Shown one piece after another: positions 35,310-44,804 of a stretch of 64,000 bases of DNA; positions within the stretch are counted from its first letter, which is position 1; the number at the start of each line of letters is the position of its first letter. Origin of the DNA: Streptomyces sp. YS415 (GTDB lineage: Bacteria > Actinomycetota > Actinomycetes > Streptomycetales > Streptomycetaceae); contig NZ_JAMJFL010000008.1 in assembly GCF_023544665.1 (NCBI RefSeq), positions 124,001-188,000 of the forward strand, read 5' to 3'. The position numbers and the translations under genes are program-made. A model generated the notes under the pieces. That model worked only from the letters and a program-made list of their open reading frames with translations, made no database searches and had not been told where the DNA came from.

Positions 35310-36500
35310 TCAGGGCTGCATCAGCACCTTGACCGCGCCGTCCTGCTTGCGCTGGAACATCTCGTACGCGTGCGGCGCGTCGGTCAGCGGCACCCGGTGG
35401 GTGGCGAAGTCGTCGACGCCGAGCGGGTCCTCGTCCGTCAGGTACGGCATGATCTCGTCGGCCCAGCGGCGGACGTTGGCCTGGCCCATCCGGATCTGGA
35501 TCTGCTTGTCGAACAGGGTGAGCAGCGGAAGCGGGTCGGCGGTGCCGCCGTAGACACCGACCAGCGAGAGGGTGCCGCCGCGGCGGACCAGGTCGATGGC
35601 GGTGTAGAGGGCGGCGAGCCGGTCGATGCTGAAGCGTTCCGCGAGCTTCCCGCTCAGCGCCCTCGGGAGCAGCCCGGTGGCCTGCTGGGCGAGGCGGGCG
35701 GCGGCGCTGCCGTGGGCCTCGGTGCCGACCGCGTCGATCACGGCGTCGGGGCCGCGGCCGTCGGTGCGGTCGCGGATGGCCGCGACGAGTTCCTTCTCGC
35801 TGTCGAAGTCCCGCAGGTCGAACGTCTCCACGCCCCGCTCCCGGGCCCGGTGCAGCCGTTCGGTGACCAGGTCCACGCCGAACACGGTCCCGGCGCCGCG
35901 CGCCCGGGCGATCCGGCAGGCCATGTCGCCGATCGGCCCGAGTCCGAGCACCGCGACGCTGCCGCCCGGCGGGACCGCGGCGTACTCGACCGCCTGCCAG
36001 GCGGTGGGCAGCACGTCGGAGAGGTAGACGAACCGGTCGTCGGGCGGACCCTCGGGCACCTTGATCGGGCCGTACTGGGCCTGCGGGACCCGCAGGTACT
36101 CGGCCTGCGCGCCCGGCACCGAGCCGTACAGCCGGGTGTAGCCGAAGAGGGCGGCGCCCATGCCCTCGCCGGTGCACTGGGTGGTCTCGCACTGGGTGGG
36201 CAGCCCGTTCAGGCACATCCAGCAGTCGCCGCAGGCGATCTGGAACGGCACCACGACCCGGTCGCCCGCGCTGAGGTCCATGACCCCCGCGCCGACCTCC
36301 TCGACGATGCCCATGGGTTCGTGGCCGAGGATGTCGCCCGGTGTCATGAACGGGGTGAGCACCTCGTACAGATGCAGGTCGGAGCCGCACAGCCCGCTGG
36401 AGGTGATGCGGATGATCGCGTCCGTGGGCTCCTGGATGGTCGGATCGGGCACGTTCTCCACTCGGACGTCCCGCTTTCCCTGCCATGTCACAGCTTTCAC
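35310..36500 (-). CDS. Zinc-dependent alcohol dehydrogenase (formaldehyde-dehydrogenase-like)
   Basis: A 396-residue medium-chain dehydrogenase. The catalytic zinc site is ITSSGLCGSDLHLYE with GHEPMGIVEEVG; the structural zinc cysteines lie in CGDCWMCLNGLPTQC. The NAD-binding motif is VAVLGLGPIGDMACRIA. The long insert between about 265 and 300 (AARLAQQATGLLPRAL) is typical of the glutathione-independent formaldehyde dehydrogenase subgroup. The GTG at 36500 is chosen because GGAGGGAG lies 8 bases upstream. The substrate is uncertain. Confidence 0.88.
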   Translation of the reverse strand: MKAVTWQGKRDVRVENVPDPTIQEPTDAIIRITSSGLCGSDLHLYEVLTPFMTPGDILGHEPMGIVEEVGAGVMDLSAGDRVVVPFQIACGDCWMCLNGLPTQCETTQCTGEGMGAALFGYTRLYGSVPGAQAEYLRVPQAQYGPIKVPEGPPDDRFVYLSDVLPTAWQAVEYAAVPPGGSVAVLGLGPIGDMACRIARARGAGTVFGVDLVTERLHRARERGVETFDLRDFDSEKELVAAIRDRTDGRGPDAVIDAVGTEAHGSAAARLAQQATGLLPRALSGKLAERFSIDRLAALYTAIDLVRRGGTLSLVGVYGGTADPLPLLTLFDKQIQIRMGQANVRRWADEIMPYLTDEDPLGVDDFATHRVPLTDAPHAYEMFQRKQDGAVKVLMQP

Positions 36501-36667
36501 GCCACTGGCTCCCTCCATCGGATCCGCGCCCCGGGTACCCGGGGCGCTCACCGCGAACCACGCGTGCGCCGATCGGTGCAATAGCAGCGGTCGATCGGAT
36601 TCCAGCGGGTATGGCCATCAATGAAGTCATAAGCGCACAATCATGACAACAGAACGGGGTGGCGTCG

Positions 36668-37639
36668 GTGGGCATCAGACGCAGGGCGCGTACGAGACGC
36701 GCAGCGACGACCGCGGCACTGCTGGCCACGGCGGTGACGATCTCCCTGGCGGCGGGCTGCACCTCGCCGGACGAGGGGCGGAACGACGGACGCTCACCCG
36801 ACCGGACCTCGGAGGCGGCCGGCCCGGCCCCGGTACTCGCCGTGAAGATCGACAACGTCCGCCGGGCCAAGCCCCAGACCGGCCTCGACGCCGCGGACAT
36901 CGTCTACGTCGAACAGGTCGAGGGCGGACTGAGCCGCCTGATGGCGGTGTACGCGACGCGGCTGCCCGAGACCGTCGGCCCGGTGCGCAGCGCCCGCGAG
37001 TCCGACCTGGAACTGCTGCGCCAGTTCGACCGGCCGACGCTCGCGTTCTCCGGAGCCCAGCGCAAGCTGCTCCCGCTGATCGACAAAGCCCCCGTCAACG
37101 CCCAGCCGCCGGGCGCGACCGACGGCGCCTACTACCGCGGCGCCGACCGGCCCTCCCCGCACAACCTGTATCTGCGCCCGGCCCGTCTGATGCCCTCGGT
37201 GCCCGGCGCCGACGCGCTGACCACCGGCTTCCGCTACGGCGCCGCCCCCGCGGGCGGCCGGGCGGACACCTCGGAGACGGTCCGCTACCCGGCCGCCGAG
37301 TTCACCTTCTCCTGGTCCGCGGAGCAGGGGCGCTGGCTGGTCTCGCAGGACGGCGCGCCGACCGTGCAGACGGACGGCAGACGCGTGGCTCCGGCGACCG
37401 TCGTCGTGCAGTACGTCACGGTCCGCACATCCCCGTACCACGACTCGCTCGGCAACTACACGCCCTACACCGAGACGGTGGGCTCGGGGAAGGCGAAGGT
37501 GCTGCGCGACGGGCGGGCCTGGGACGCCGACTGGAAGCGCGCGACCCCCGCGGACGGCACCGCGTTCACGGCCCCGGACGGCAGCCCGGTGACCTTCGCC
37601 GAGGGCCAGGTGTGGGTGGTGTACGCGCGGGCGACCTGA
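36668..37639 (+). CDS. DUF3048 (YerB-like) lipoprotein
   Basis: A protein of about 323 residues with a basic N-terminus, hydrophobic segment and lipobox LAAGC, so it should be anchored to the outer face of the membrane. The DUF3048 core shows LAVKIDNVRRAKPQTGLDAADIVYVEQVEGGLSRLMAVY and GPVRSARESDLEL, with C-terminal VVVQYVTV and FAEGQVWVVY. Function is unknown in any species to my knowledge. GTG 36668 has GGGG about 8 bases upstream; GTG 36659 is the alternative. It converges on pcaV with a 16-bp gap. Confidence 0.82.
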   Translation: MGIRRRARTRRAATTAALLATAVTISLAAGCTSPDEGRNDGRSPDRTSEAAGPAPVLAVKIDNVRRAKPQTGLDAADIVYVEQVEGGLSRLMAVYATRLPETVGPVRSARESDLELLRQFDRPTLAFSGAQRKLLPLIDKAPVNAQPPGATDGAYYRGADRPSPHNLYLRPARLMPSVPGADALTTGFRYGAAPAGGRADTSETVRYPAAEFTFSWSAEQGRWLVSQDGAPTVQTDGRRVAPATVVVQYVTVRTSPYHDSLGNYTPYTETVGSGKAKVLRDGRAWDADWKRATPADGTAFTAPDGSPVTFAEGQVWVVYARAT

Positions 37640-37655
37640 CATCCGGGCGGCTTGC

Positions 37656-38120
37656 TCAGCGCGGCGCCCCCAGGGGTTCCGCGGGGTTGCGGAGCCCTTC
37701 GGCCGCGTCCGCGACCCGCCGGATGAGGTCGAAGAAGACGGTCTGCTCCTGCGCGGAGAGCGGGGCGAGAAACACCTGGTTCATCCGGGCCGTGCGCACG
37801 GTGAGCTTGCGGTGGGTGCGCACCCCCTCGTCCGTCAGGCGCAGCAGGAAGCGGCGGCCGTCGGCCGGGTCACGGACCTTGTCCAGCAGTCCGCGCCGGC
37901 CGAGCCGGCTGATGACCTCCGCGATCGTGGACCGGTCGAGCCCGACCCGCTCCCCCACCGTCCGCTGGTCGAGCCCGGGCTCGGCGACGAGCGCGTTCAG
38001 GACGGCGAACTGCGGTGAGGTGATCTCCTCCGAGACCATCGTGTTCCACAGCAGGTAGTGCGCCTGCTGCAGCCGCCGGGCCAGGTGCCCGGGGTGGCCG
38101 GCCAGATCCACCGCGGCCAT
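37656..38120 (-). CDS. pcaV: PcaV, MarR family repressor of protocatechuate catabolism
   Basis: A 154-residue winged-helix regulator ([41 protein letters not shown], about 50-91). It is divergently placed next to the complete pca structural operon, and the sequence is close to what I recall of S. coelicolor PcaV. That protein represses pcaIJFHGBL and releases DNA on binding protocatechuate. An arginine within the N-terminal helices (Arg15/Arg16 region) is known to contact the ligand in that protein. It starts at ATG. Confidence 0.92.
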   Translation of the reverse strand: MAAVDLAGHPGHLARRLQQAHYLLWNTMVSEEITSPQFAVLNALVAEPGLDQRTVGERVGLDRSTIAEVISRLGRRGLLDKVRDPADGRRFLLRLTDEGVRTHRKLTVRTARMNQVFLAPLSAQEQTVFFDLIRRVADAAEGLRNPAEPLGAPR

Positions 38121-38142
38121 GTGCGCTCCCGTCCTCGAATTC

Positions 38143-38191
38143 GTTGGTGCACGGAACGATACCGGTCTTCACGCTCCCCGTCTGCACCGAC
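38143..38191. promoter_or_regulatory. Spaced inverted repeat between pcaV and pcaI (candidate PcaV operator)
   Basis: GTTGGTGCA (38143-38151) and TGCACCGAC (38183-38191) are inverted copies with one mismatch, their centres 40 bp apart, about four helical turns. They lie between the two divergent starts, nearer pcaV. Confidence 0.4.
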
Positions 38192-38213
38192 TACCTGCTG
38201 TTTCTCCGAGGCC

Positions 38214-38242
38214 TTGACGCTTCGGCCCGCCAGTGGCAGCGT
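38214..38242 (+). promoter_or_regulatory. Candidate promoter of the pcaIJFHGBL operon
   Basis: TTGACG (38214-38219), 17-base spacer, CAGCGT (38237-38242). The leader to pcaI would be about 70 bases. The -35 lies about 22 bp past the inverted repeat, so a bound repressor could interfere. Confidence 0.5.
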
Positions 38243-38318
38243 GAGGGACACCTCGCTGAAATACTCAGTGCCCTGACTAATTACAGGCCGGGCGCTCGGA
38301 CGAGATGGGGCTTCACGG

Positions 38319-39101
38319 ATGGACAAGGTGGTCGCCACGGCCGTCGAGGCGGTGGCAGACGTGCCGGACGGCGCGTCGTTGGCGGTGGGCGGTTTCGGGC
38401 TGAGCGGTGTGCCCAACGTGCTCATCGAGGCGCTGTACGAGCAGGGCACCGGCGGGTTGTCGGTCGTGTCCAACAACTGCGGGGCGATGGAGTCCGGGCT
38501 CGCGGTCCTGCTCGCGGCCGGGCGGATCGCACGGGTGACCGGCTCCTACATCGGCGCGAACAAGGAGTTCGCCCGCCAGTACCTCGCCGGGGAGCTGGAG
38601 GTGGAGATGATCCCCCAGGGCACCCTCGCCGAGCGGCTGCGCGCGGGCGGGGCCGGGATCCCCGCCTTCTACACGCCGGCCGGGGTGGGCACGCAGGTCG
38701 CCGAGGGCGGACTGCCGTGGCGCTACGACGGCTCCGGCGGCGTCGCCCTCGCCTCGCCCGCGAAGGAGGTCCGCGAGTTCGACGGCACCGAGTACGTGCT
38801 CGAGCACGGGATCCGCACCGACTTCGCGCTGGTGCGGGCGGCGAAGGGCGACCGGCACGGGAACCTGGTGTTCAGCAAGTCCTCGCGGAACTTCAATCCG
38901 CTGGCCGCGATGGCCGGGCGGATCACGATCGCCGAGGTGGAGGAGCTGGTGGAGCCCGGCGCGATCGACCCGGACGCGGTCCATCTGCCGGGGATCTTCG
39001 TGCAGCGGGTCCTCGCCCTCACCCCCGAGCAGGCGGGCGACAAGAAGATCGAACGGCGCACGGTCTCCGCGCCCGCGGCACGAGGGACGGTGAACGGCTG
39101 A
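38319..39101 (+). CDS. pcaI: 3-oxoadipate CoA-transferase, alpha subunit
   Basis: A 260-residue subunit that with PcaJ moves CoA from succinyl-CoA to beta-ketoadipate. The N-terminal glycine loop [22 protein letters not shown], the SNNCG segment and [49 protein letters not shown] are characteristic of subunit A. It is first in the operon, starts at ATG, and its TGA overlaps the pcaJ ATG by one base. Confidence 0.95.
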   Translation: MDKVVATAVEAVADVPDGASLAVGGFGLSGVPNVLIEALYEQGTGGLSVVSNNCGAMESGLAVLLAAGRIARVTGSYIGANKEFARQYLAGELEVEMIPQGTLAERLRAGGAGIPAFYTPAGVGTQVAEGGLPWRYDGSGGVALASPAKEVREFDGTEYVLEHGIRTDFALVRAAKGDRHGNLVFSKSSRNFNPLAAMAGRITIAEVEELVEPGAIDPDAVHLPGIFVQRVLALTPEQAGDKKIERRTVSAPAARGTVNG

Positions 39102-39745
39102 TGGCCTGGACACGCGAGGAGATGGCCGCGCGGGCGGCGCGTGAGCTGGCGGACGGCCAGTACGTCAACCTCGGCATCGGGCTGCCCACCCTCATCCCCA
39201 ACTACCTCCCCGAGGGCGTGGAGGTGATCCTGGAGTCGGAGAACGGCATCCTCGGCACCGGCCCGTACCCCACCGAGGACCAGGTGGACCCGGATCTGAT
39301 CAACGCCGGGAAGGAGACCGTGACGGTCCTGCCCGGCGCCTCCTTCTTCGACTCGGCGCTGTCCTTCTCGATGATCAGGGGCGGCCACATCGATGTCGCC
39401 GTGCTGGGGGCGATGCAGGTCTCGGCGGGCGGCGATCTGGCCAACTGGGCGATCCCGGGCAAGCTGATCACCGGGATCGGCGGGGCCATGGACCTGGTGC
39501 ACGGCGCCCGCACCGTGATCGTGGTGATGACGCACACCGCCAAGGACGGCTCCCCCAAGATCCTCGAGGAGTGCGAGCTGCCGCTCACCGGCAAGGCGTG
39601 CGTGAACCGGGTCATCACCGACCTCGGCGTGCTCGACGTGACCCCTGAGGGTCTGCTGCTCGTCGAGACGGCGCCCGGCGTGGGCGTCGCCGAGATCGTC
39701 GCGAAGACCGACGCCGAACTGACCGTTGCGGAGGATCTGCTGTGA
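39101..39745 (+). CDS. pcaJ: 3-oxoadipate CoA-transferase, beta subunit
   Basis: A 214-residue subunit carrying the catalytic glutamate that forms the CoA thioester, expected in [13 protein letters not shown] (about residues 45-57). Other landmarks are [15 protein letters not shown] and [23 protein letters not shown]. The start is the ATG sharing its A with the pcaI stop; the open frame upstream is a shadow of pcaI. It overlaps pcaF by GTGA. Confidence 0.95.
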   Translation: MAWTREEMAARAARELADGQYVNLGIGLPTLIPNYLPEGVEVILESENGILGTGPYPTEDQVDPDLINAGKETVTVLPGASFFDSALSFSMIRGGHIDVAVLGAMQVSAGGDLANWAIPGKLITGIGGAMDLVHGARTVIVVMTHTAKDGSPKILEECELPLTGKACVNRVITDLGVLDVTPEGLLLVETAPGVGVAEIVAKTDAELTVAEDLL

Positions 39746-40944
39746 AGCCGGTGTACATCGTGGACGCGGTCCGTACCCCGATCGGCCGCTACAACGGGGG
39801 CCTCGCCGCCGTACGCCCGGACGACCTGGCCGCCCACGCCGTCCGGGAGCTGATCGCCCGCACCCCGCGGCTGGACCCCGCCCGCATCGAGGACGTCTAC
39901 TTCGGCAACGCCAACGGCGCCGGCGAGGAGAACCGCAACGTCGGCAGGATGGCGGCGCTGCTCGCCGGGCTGCCGACCTCGGTCCCCGGCGTGACCGTGA
40001 ACCGCCTGTGTGCCTCGGGTCTGGAGGCGGTCGTCCAGGCGGCCCGCGCCATCGCCGCGGGCGACGCCTCCGTCGCCGTGGCGGGCGGCGTGGAGTCCAT
40101 GACCCGCGCCCCCTACGTGCTGCCCAAGAACGACAAGCCGTTCCCCGCGGCCCACACCGAGCTGTACTCCACCACGCTCGGCTGGCGCATGGTCAATCCG
40201 CGGATGGAACCGCAGTGGACGATCCCGCTCGGCGAGTCGGCCGAGCTGATCGCCGACAAGCACGGGATCACCCGGGAGCAGCAGGACGAGTTCGCCCTGC
40301 ACAGCCACCGGAAGGCGGCCAGGGCGCAGGCCGAGGGGCTGTTCGACGCCGAACTCGCCCCCGTGCCGGTCCCGCAGCGCAAGGGCGACCCGGTCGTCGT
40401 CGGCGCCGACGAGTGCGTACGGCCGGACGCGTCACCGGAGGCGATGGCGAAGCTGAAGCCGTCGTTCCGCACGGACGGCGGCACGGTCACCGCGGGCAAC
40501 GCGTCACCGCTGAACGACGGTGCCGCCGCGCTCCTGCTGGTCGACGAGGAGGGCCTGAAGGCCACCGGCCGCGAACCCCTCGCCCGGATCTCCGCCACCG
40601 GCGTGCACGCCCTGGACCCGCAATACTTCGGCCTCGCCCCCGTCGAGGCCGTCCACCGCGCCCTCGCCAAGGCGGGCCGGACCTTCGCCGACCTGGACGT
40701 CCTCGAACTCAACGAGGCCTTCGCCGCCCAGGTCCTCGGCTGCCTCGCCGAATGGCCCGGCCTCGACCCGGCGATCCTCAACCCGCAGGGCGGCGCCATC
40801 GCCCTCGGCCACCCCCTCGGCGCCTCCGGCGCCCGTCTCGCCGGCACCGTCGCCCACCAGCTGGCCCGCAAGGGCTCCGGCGTCGGCGTCGCCACCCTGT
40901 GCATCGGCGTGGGCCAGGGCCTCGCCCTCGTCCTCGAACGCTGA
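39742..40944 (+). CDS. pcaF: Beta-ketoadipyl-CoA thiolase
   Basis: A 400-residue thiolase that splits beta-ketoadipyl-CoA into succinyl-CoA and acetyl-CoA, ending the pathway. The nucleophile is in [19 protein letters not shown] near residue 91; [13 protein letters not shown] and the C-terminal CIGVGQG carry the histidine and second cysteine. It starts at GTG overlapping the pcaJ stop. The second thiolase of this window (2.3-3.5 kb) belongs to fatty-acid oxidation; context separates them. Confidence 0.95.
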   Translation: MKPVYIVDAVRTPIGRYNGGLAAVRPDDLAAHAVRELIARTPRLDPARIEDVYFGNANGAGEENRNVGRMAALLAGLPTSVPGVTVNRLCASGLEAVVQAARAIAAGDASVAVAGGVESMTRAPYVLPKNDKPFPAAHTELYSTTLGWRMVNPRMEPQWTIPLGESAELIADKHGITREQQDEFALHSHRKAARAQAEGLFDAELAPVPVPQRKGDPVVVGADECVRPDASPEAMAKLKPSFRTDGGTVTAGNASPLNDGAAALLLVDEEGLKATGREPLARISATGVHALDPQYFGLAPVEAVHRALAKAGRTFADLDVLELNEAFAAQVLGCLAEWPGLDPAILNPQGGAIALGHPLGASGARLAGTVAHQLARKGSGVGVATLCIGVGQGLALVLER

Positions 40945-40963
40945 GAACCCCCGAGGAAACCTC

Positions 40964-41737
40964 ATGACTCTCACCCAGCACGACATCGACCAGGAGATCG
41001 CGGCCGAGCGCGCCGCCTACGAGAAGCGGATCGCCGGCGGCGCCCCGGTCGAGCACCACCCGCGGCGCGACTACACGCCGTACCGCTCCTCCGTCCTGCG
41101 CCACCCCAAGCAGCCGCCGGTCGCGATCGACGTCAGCAAGGACCCGGAGCTGGTGGAGCTGTCCTCCCCCGCCTTCGGGGAGCGGGACATCACCGAGATC
41201 GACAACGACCTGACCCGGCAGCACCATGGCGAGCCGATCGGTGAGCGCATCACCGTCTCCGGGCGGCTCCTCGACCGGGACGGGCGCCCGGTCCGCGGCC
41301 AGCTCGTCGAGATCTGGCAGGCCAACTCGGCGGGCCGCTACGCCCATCAGCGCGAGCAGCACGACGCCCCGCTGGACCCGAACTTCACCGGCGTCGGCCG
41401 CACCCTGACCGACGACAGCGGCCGCTACACCTTCACCACCATCCAGCCGGGCCCCTATCCCTGGCGTCAGCACCTCAACGCCTGGCGGCCGGCGCACATC
41501 CACTTCTCGGTCTTCGGCTCCGCGTTCACCCAGCGGCTGGTGACGCAGATGTACTTCCCCAGCGACCCGCTGTTCCCCTACGACCCGATCATCCAGTCCG
41601 TCACCGACGACGCGGCCCGGCAGAGGCTGATCGCGACCTACGACCACAGCCTGTCGGTGCCGGAGTTCTCCCTGGGCTACCACTGGGACATCGTGCTCGA
41701 CGGCCCGCACGCCACCTGGCTCGAAGAAGGGCGCTGA
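40964..41737 (+). CDS. pcaH: Protocatechuate 3,4-dioxygenase, beta subunit
   Basis: A 257-residue non-heme Fe(III) intradiol dioxygenase subunit. The signature GRLLDRDGRPVRGQLVEIWQANSAGRYAHQ (the tyrosine is an iron ligand) is followed by PGPYPW and RPAHIHFSVFG, giving the second tyrosine and two histidines. This subunit holds the iron and opens the aromatic ring of protocatechuate. GAGGAAACC precedes the ATG. There are 19 bp between pcaF and pcaH. Confidence 0.96.
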   Translation: MTLTQHDIDQEIAAERAAYEKRIAGGAPVEHHPRRDYTPYRSSVLRHPKQPPVAIDVSKDPELVELSSPAFGERDITEIDNDLTRQHHGEPIGERITVSGRLLDRDGRPVRGQLVEIWQANSAGRYAHQREQHDAPLDPNFTGVGRTLTDDSGRYTFTTIQPGPYPWRQHLNAWRPAHIHFSVFGSAFTQRLVTQMYFPSDPLFPYDPIIQSVTDDAARQRLIATYDHSLSVPEFSLGYHWDIVLDGPHATWLEEGR

Positions 41738-41743
41738 GCTGCC

Positions 41744-42349
41744 ATGACGAAGATCGACACCAGTCGCCCCGAGACGGTCCTGCCGACCCCGTCCCACACG
41801 GTCGGTCCCTTCTACGGCCACGCCCTGCCCTTCCCCGGCGGCGGCGACATCGCCCCGCTGGGCCACCCGGACACGATCGCCCTTCAGGGGTACGTCCGCG
41901 ACGGGGCGGGCGATCCGCTGCCGGACGCGTTCCTGGAGCTGTGGGGCCCCGACCCGGACGGCCGGGTGCCGGCGGTCGACGGTTCCATGCGGCGCGACCC
42001 CGCGAGCGGCGGCTTCCTCGGCCGCAACGGCGTGGAGTTCACCGGCTGGGGGCGGGTGCAGACCGACGCCAACGGCCACTGGAGCGCGCGGACGCTACGG
42101 CCCGGCGCGCGCGGGCTCAGCGCGCCGTACCTCAGCGTCTGCCTGTTCGCGCGCGGCCTGCTCGTGCACCTGTACACCCGGATCTACCTGCCGGGCGACG
42201 ACGCGGCGCTCGCCGGGGACCCCTTGCTGTCCCGGGTGGATCCGGAGCGACGCGCCACGCTGATCGCCGCCGAGGGACCGCACGGCACCTACCGTTTCGA
42301 CATCCGCCTTCAGGGCGAGGGCGAAACGGTCTTCCTGGAGTTCCAGTGA
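41744..42349 (+). CDS. pcaG: Protocatechuate 3,4-dioxygenase, alpha subunit
   Basis: A 201-residue partner of PcaH with the same fold but without the full iron-ligand set: the segment GDPLPDAFLELWGPDPDGRVP occupies the signature position and YLSVCLFARGLLVHLYTRIYL the place of the histidines. It starts 6 bp after pcaH and overlaps pcaB by GTGA. Confidence 0.95.
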   Translation: MTKIDTSRPETVLPTPSHTVGPFYGHALPFPGGGDIAPLGHPDTIALQGYVRDGAGDPLPDAFLELWGPDPDGRVPAVDGSMRRDPASGGFLGRNGVEFTGWGRVQTDANGHWSARTLRPGARGLSAPYLSVCLFARGLLVHLYTRIYLPGDDAALAGDPLLSRVDPERRATLIAAEGPHGTYRFDIRLQGEGETVFLEFQ

Positions 42350-43659
42350 GTTCTGCCGATGACGACGCGCTGCTCGGTCCGGGCTGGGCGGACTGCGCCG
42401 CCGCGTCCGCGACGGGCGACACCGCCTACCTCCAGGCCCTCCTGGACGCCGAGGCCGCGCTGACCCGCGCCCAGGGCCCGGCCGCGGCGGGCGAGGCGGT
42501 GACCGAGGCGGCCGACGCCGCCCGGTTCGACGTGGCGTCGATCGCGCGGCGCGCCCGCGCCGGCGGCAACCCGGTCATCCCCCTCGTCGCCGACCTGACG
42601 AAGGCGGTGGGCGAGGAGTACGGGCCCTTCGTGCACCGGGGCGCGACCAGCCAGGACATCATGGACACCGCGACCATGCTGGTCGCCCACCGCGCCCTGG
42701 ACCCGCTCCTCGCCGACCTGGCCCGCACCGAGGCGGCGCTGGCGCGGCTGGCCGCCGGGCACCGGGACACCGCCCTGCCCGGCCGCACCCTGACCCAGCA
42801 CGCCGTACCGACGACGTTCGGACTGAAGGCGGCGGGCTGGCGCTCACTGGTGCTGGACGCCCGGGACCGAGTCATCGCCGTACGGGAGTCGCTGCCCGTC
42901 CAACTCGGCGGCGCCGCCGGGACGTTGGCCGCCTTCACCGCGTACGGCACCGAGGACGCGACCGCGCTGGTGGCGGCCTACGCCCGGGAGACCGGGCTCG
43001 CGGCGCCCACCCTGCCCTGGCACACCCTGCGCACGCCGGTCGCCGACCTGGCTGGCTGCCTGGCGTTCACGGCCGGGGCGCTGGGCAAGATCGCGGCGGA
43101 TGTGCTGACGCTGTCCCGTACCGAGATCGCGGAACTCGCCGAGGGCAGCGGCGGCGGTTCGTCGGCCATGCCGCACAAGGCCAATCCCGTGCGCTCCACG
43201 CTGATCGCGGCCGCGGCCCGGCGGGCGCCGCAGCTCGCGGCCGTCCTGTACGGATCGCTGGCCGCCGAGGACGAGCGGCCGGCCGGTGCCTGGCACGCCG
43301 AGTGGGAGCCGCTGCGCGAGCTGCTCCGACTGGCGGGCGGCGCCGCCCGGGACGCGGCCGAGCTCACCCAGGGGCTGCGGGTCAACGCGGATGCGATGCG
43401 CGCCCACCTGGACCTCACCCACGGGCTGATCGTCTCGGAGCGGCTGTCCGCCGCACTCACCCCGCTGCTCGGCCGCGCCCGCGCCAAGGAACTGCTCACG
43501 GAACTGGCCCGGCGCACCCACACCGAGGACCGAAGCCTCGCCGAACTCCTCGTGCAGGAACCGGAGTTGACGGGCATCGACCTCGACGACCTCACCGACC
43601 CCGTCCGCTACACCGGCAGCGCCGCTGCCCTCACCGACCGCGCCCTGGAGCGACGTTGA
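42346..43659 (+). CDS. pcaB: 3-carboxy-cis,cis-muconate cycloisomerase
   Basis: A 437-residue member of the fumarase/aspartase superfamily that closes carboxymuconate to carboxymuconolactone. The family signature GSSAMPHKANPVRS is present near residues 278-291, with the conserved HRGATSQDIMDT and TLTQHAVPTTFGLKAAGW. GTG 42346 overlaps the pcaG stop, which fixes the start. The C-terminal region has LTHGLIVSERLSAAL. Confidence 0.95.
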   Translation: MSSADDDALLGPGWADCAAASATGDTAYLQALLDAEAALTRAQGPAAAGEAVTEAADAARFDVASIARRARAGGNPVIPLVADLTKAVGEEYGPFVHRGATSQDIMDTATMLVAHRALDPLLADLARTEAALARLAAGHRDTALPGRTLTQHAVPTTFGLKAAGWRSLVLDARDRVIAVRESLPVQLGGAAGTLAAFTAYGTEDATALVAAYARETGLAAPTLPWHTLRTPVADLAGCLAFTAGALGKIAADVLTLSRTEIAELAEGSGGGSSAMPHKANPVRSTLIAAAARRAPQLAAVLYGSLAAEDERPAGAWHAEWEPLRELLRLAGGAARDAAELTQGLRVNADAMRAHLDLTHGLIVSERLSAALTPLLGRARAKELLTELARRTHTEDRSLAELLVQEPELTGIDLDDLTDPVRYTGSAAALTDRALERR

Positions 43660-44777
43660 CCGACCTTCTCCTCAACCACCGCGCCGAGGGCCCCGCTTCC
43701 GCTCCCCCGCTGCTGCTCGGCCCGTCGCTGGGCACCTCGTACGCCCTGTGGGACGCGGTCGCGCCCGAGCTGTCCGTCCGGCACCGGGTGGTCCGCTGGG
43801 ACCTGCCCGGGCACGGCGGCTCGGCGGCGGAGCTGATCGGACCCGGCGCCACCGTCGGCGACCTCGCCGATCTGGTGCTGCGCCTGGCCGACTCGCTCGG
43901 CGTCGAGCGGTTCGCGTACGCCGGGGTGTCCCTGGGCGGCGCCGTGGGGCTGCAGCTGGCCGTGCACCGGCCCGACCGGGTGTCCTCGCTCGCCGTGATC
44001 TGCTCCTCGGCCCACTTCAACGGGGCCAAGCCGTGGCAGGAGCGGGCCGCGCGGGTGCGCGCACAGGGGCTCGCCGAGCTGGCCGGGGCGGCGGACTCGC
44101 GCTGGTTCACACCCGGGTTCACCGTGCCGCGGCTCGTCCAGGACCACCGCGACGCCGACCCGGAGGCGTACGCCGCCTGCTGTGACGCCCTGGCCGCTTT
44201 CGACCTGCGCGAGCGGCTCGCGGAGATCTCCGTGCCGACCCTGCTGATCGCCGGGCGGGAGGATCCGGCGACCCCGCCGGCCCACCTCCGGGAGATCGCC
44301 GACGCGGTGCCCGGCGCCACCCTCGTGGAGCTCCCCGGTGCCTCCCATCTGGCGCCCGCGCAGTGCCCGGAGGCCGTCCTGACGGCTCTGCGCGCCCACT
44401 TCGACGGGAGCGCCGCCCGCGGCATGGAGGTGCGCCGGGAGGTGCTCGGCGACGCGCACGTGGACCGGGCCCAGGCCCGGCAGACCCCCTTCACCGCGCG
44501 GTTCCAGGACTTCATCTCCCGCTACGCGTGGGGCGAGATCTGGACCGACCCGACGCTCAGCCGCCGCGAGCGCAGCATGATCACCCTGACGGCGCTGGTC
44601 GCCCACGGCCACTACGACGAGCTGGCCATGCACGTGCGGGCGGCGCGGCGCAACGGCCTGACCCCGGAGGAGATCGGCGCGGTGCTGCTCCAGACGGCCG
44701 TCTACTGCGGCGTACCGGCGGCGAACTCGGCGTTCGCGGCGGCACAGCGCGTCCTCGCGGAGGAGGACCAGGGGTAA
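43656..44777 (+). CDS. pcaL: Fused 3-oxoadipate enol-lactonase / 4-carboxymuconolactone decarboxylase
   Basis: A 373-residue natural fusion. Residues 1 to ~245 are an alpha/beta hydrolase (VVRWDLPGHGGS, the nucleophile elbow GVSLGGA, and HLAPAQCPE near the catalytic histidine). Residues ~255-373 are the carboxymuconolactone decarboxylase domain (RFQDFISRYAWGEIWTDPTLSRRERSMITLTALVAHGHYDELAMHV). Streptomyces and Rhodococcus carry this PcaD-PcaC fusion as PcaL. It begins with TTG in a TTGA overlap with the pcaB stop. It is the last gene of the operon. Confidence 0.95.
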   Translation: MTDLLLNHRAEGPASAPPLLLGPSLGTSYALWDAVAPELSVRHRVVRWDLPGHGGSAAELIGPGATVGDLADLVLRLADSLGVERFAYAGVSLGGAVGLQLAVHRPDRVSSLAVICSSAHFNGAKPWQERAARVRAQGLAELAGAADSRWFTPGFTVPRLVQDHRDADPEAYAACCDALAAFDLRERLAEISVPTLLIAGREDPATPPAHLREIADAVPGATLVELPGASHLAPAQCPEAVLTALRAHFDGSAARGMEVRREVLGDAHVDRAQARQTPFTARFQDFISRYAWGEIWTDPTLSRRERSMITLTALVAHGHYDELAMHVRAARRNGLTPEEIGAVLLQTAVYCGVPAANSAFAAAQRVLAEEDQG

Positions 44778-44804
44778 GACCTGCCGAGCGGCGCCGGGTC
44801 CCGG

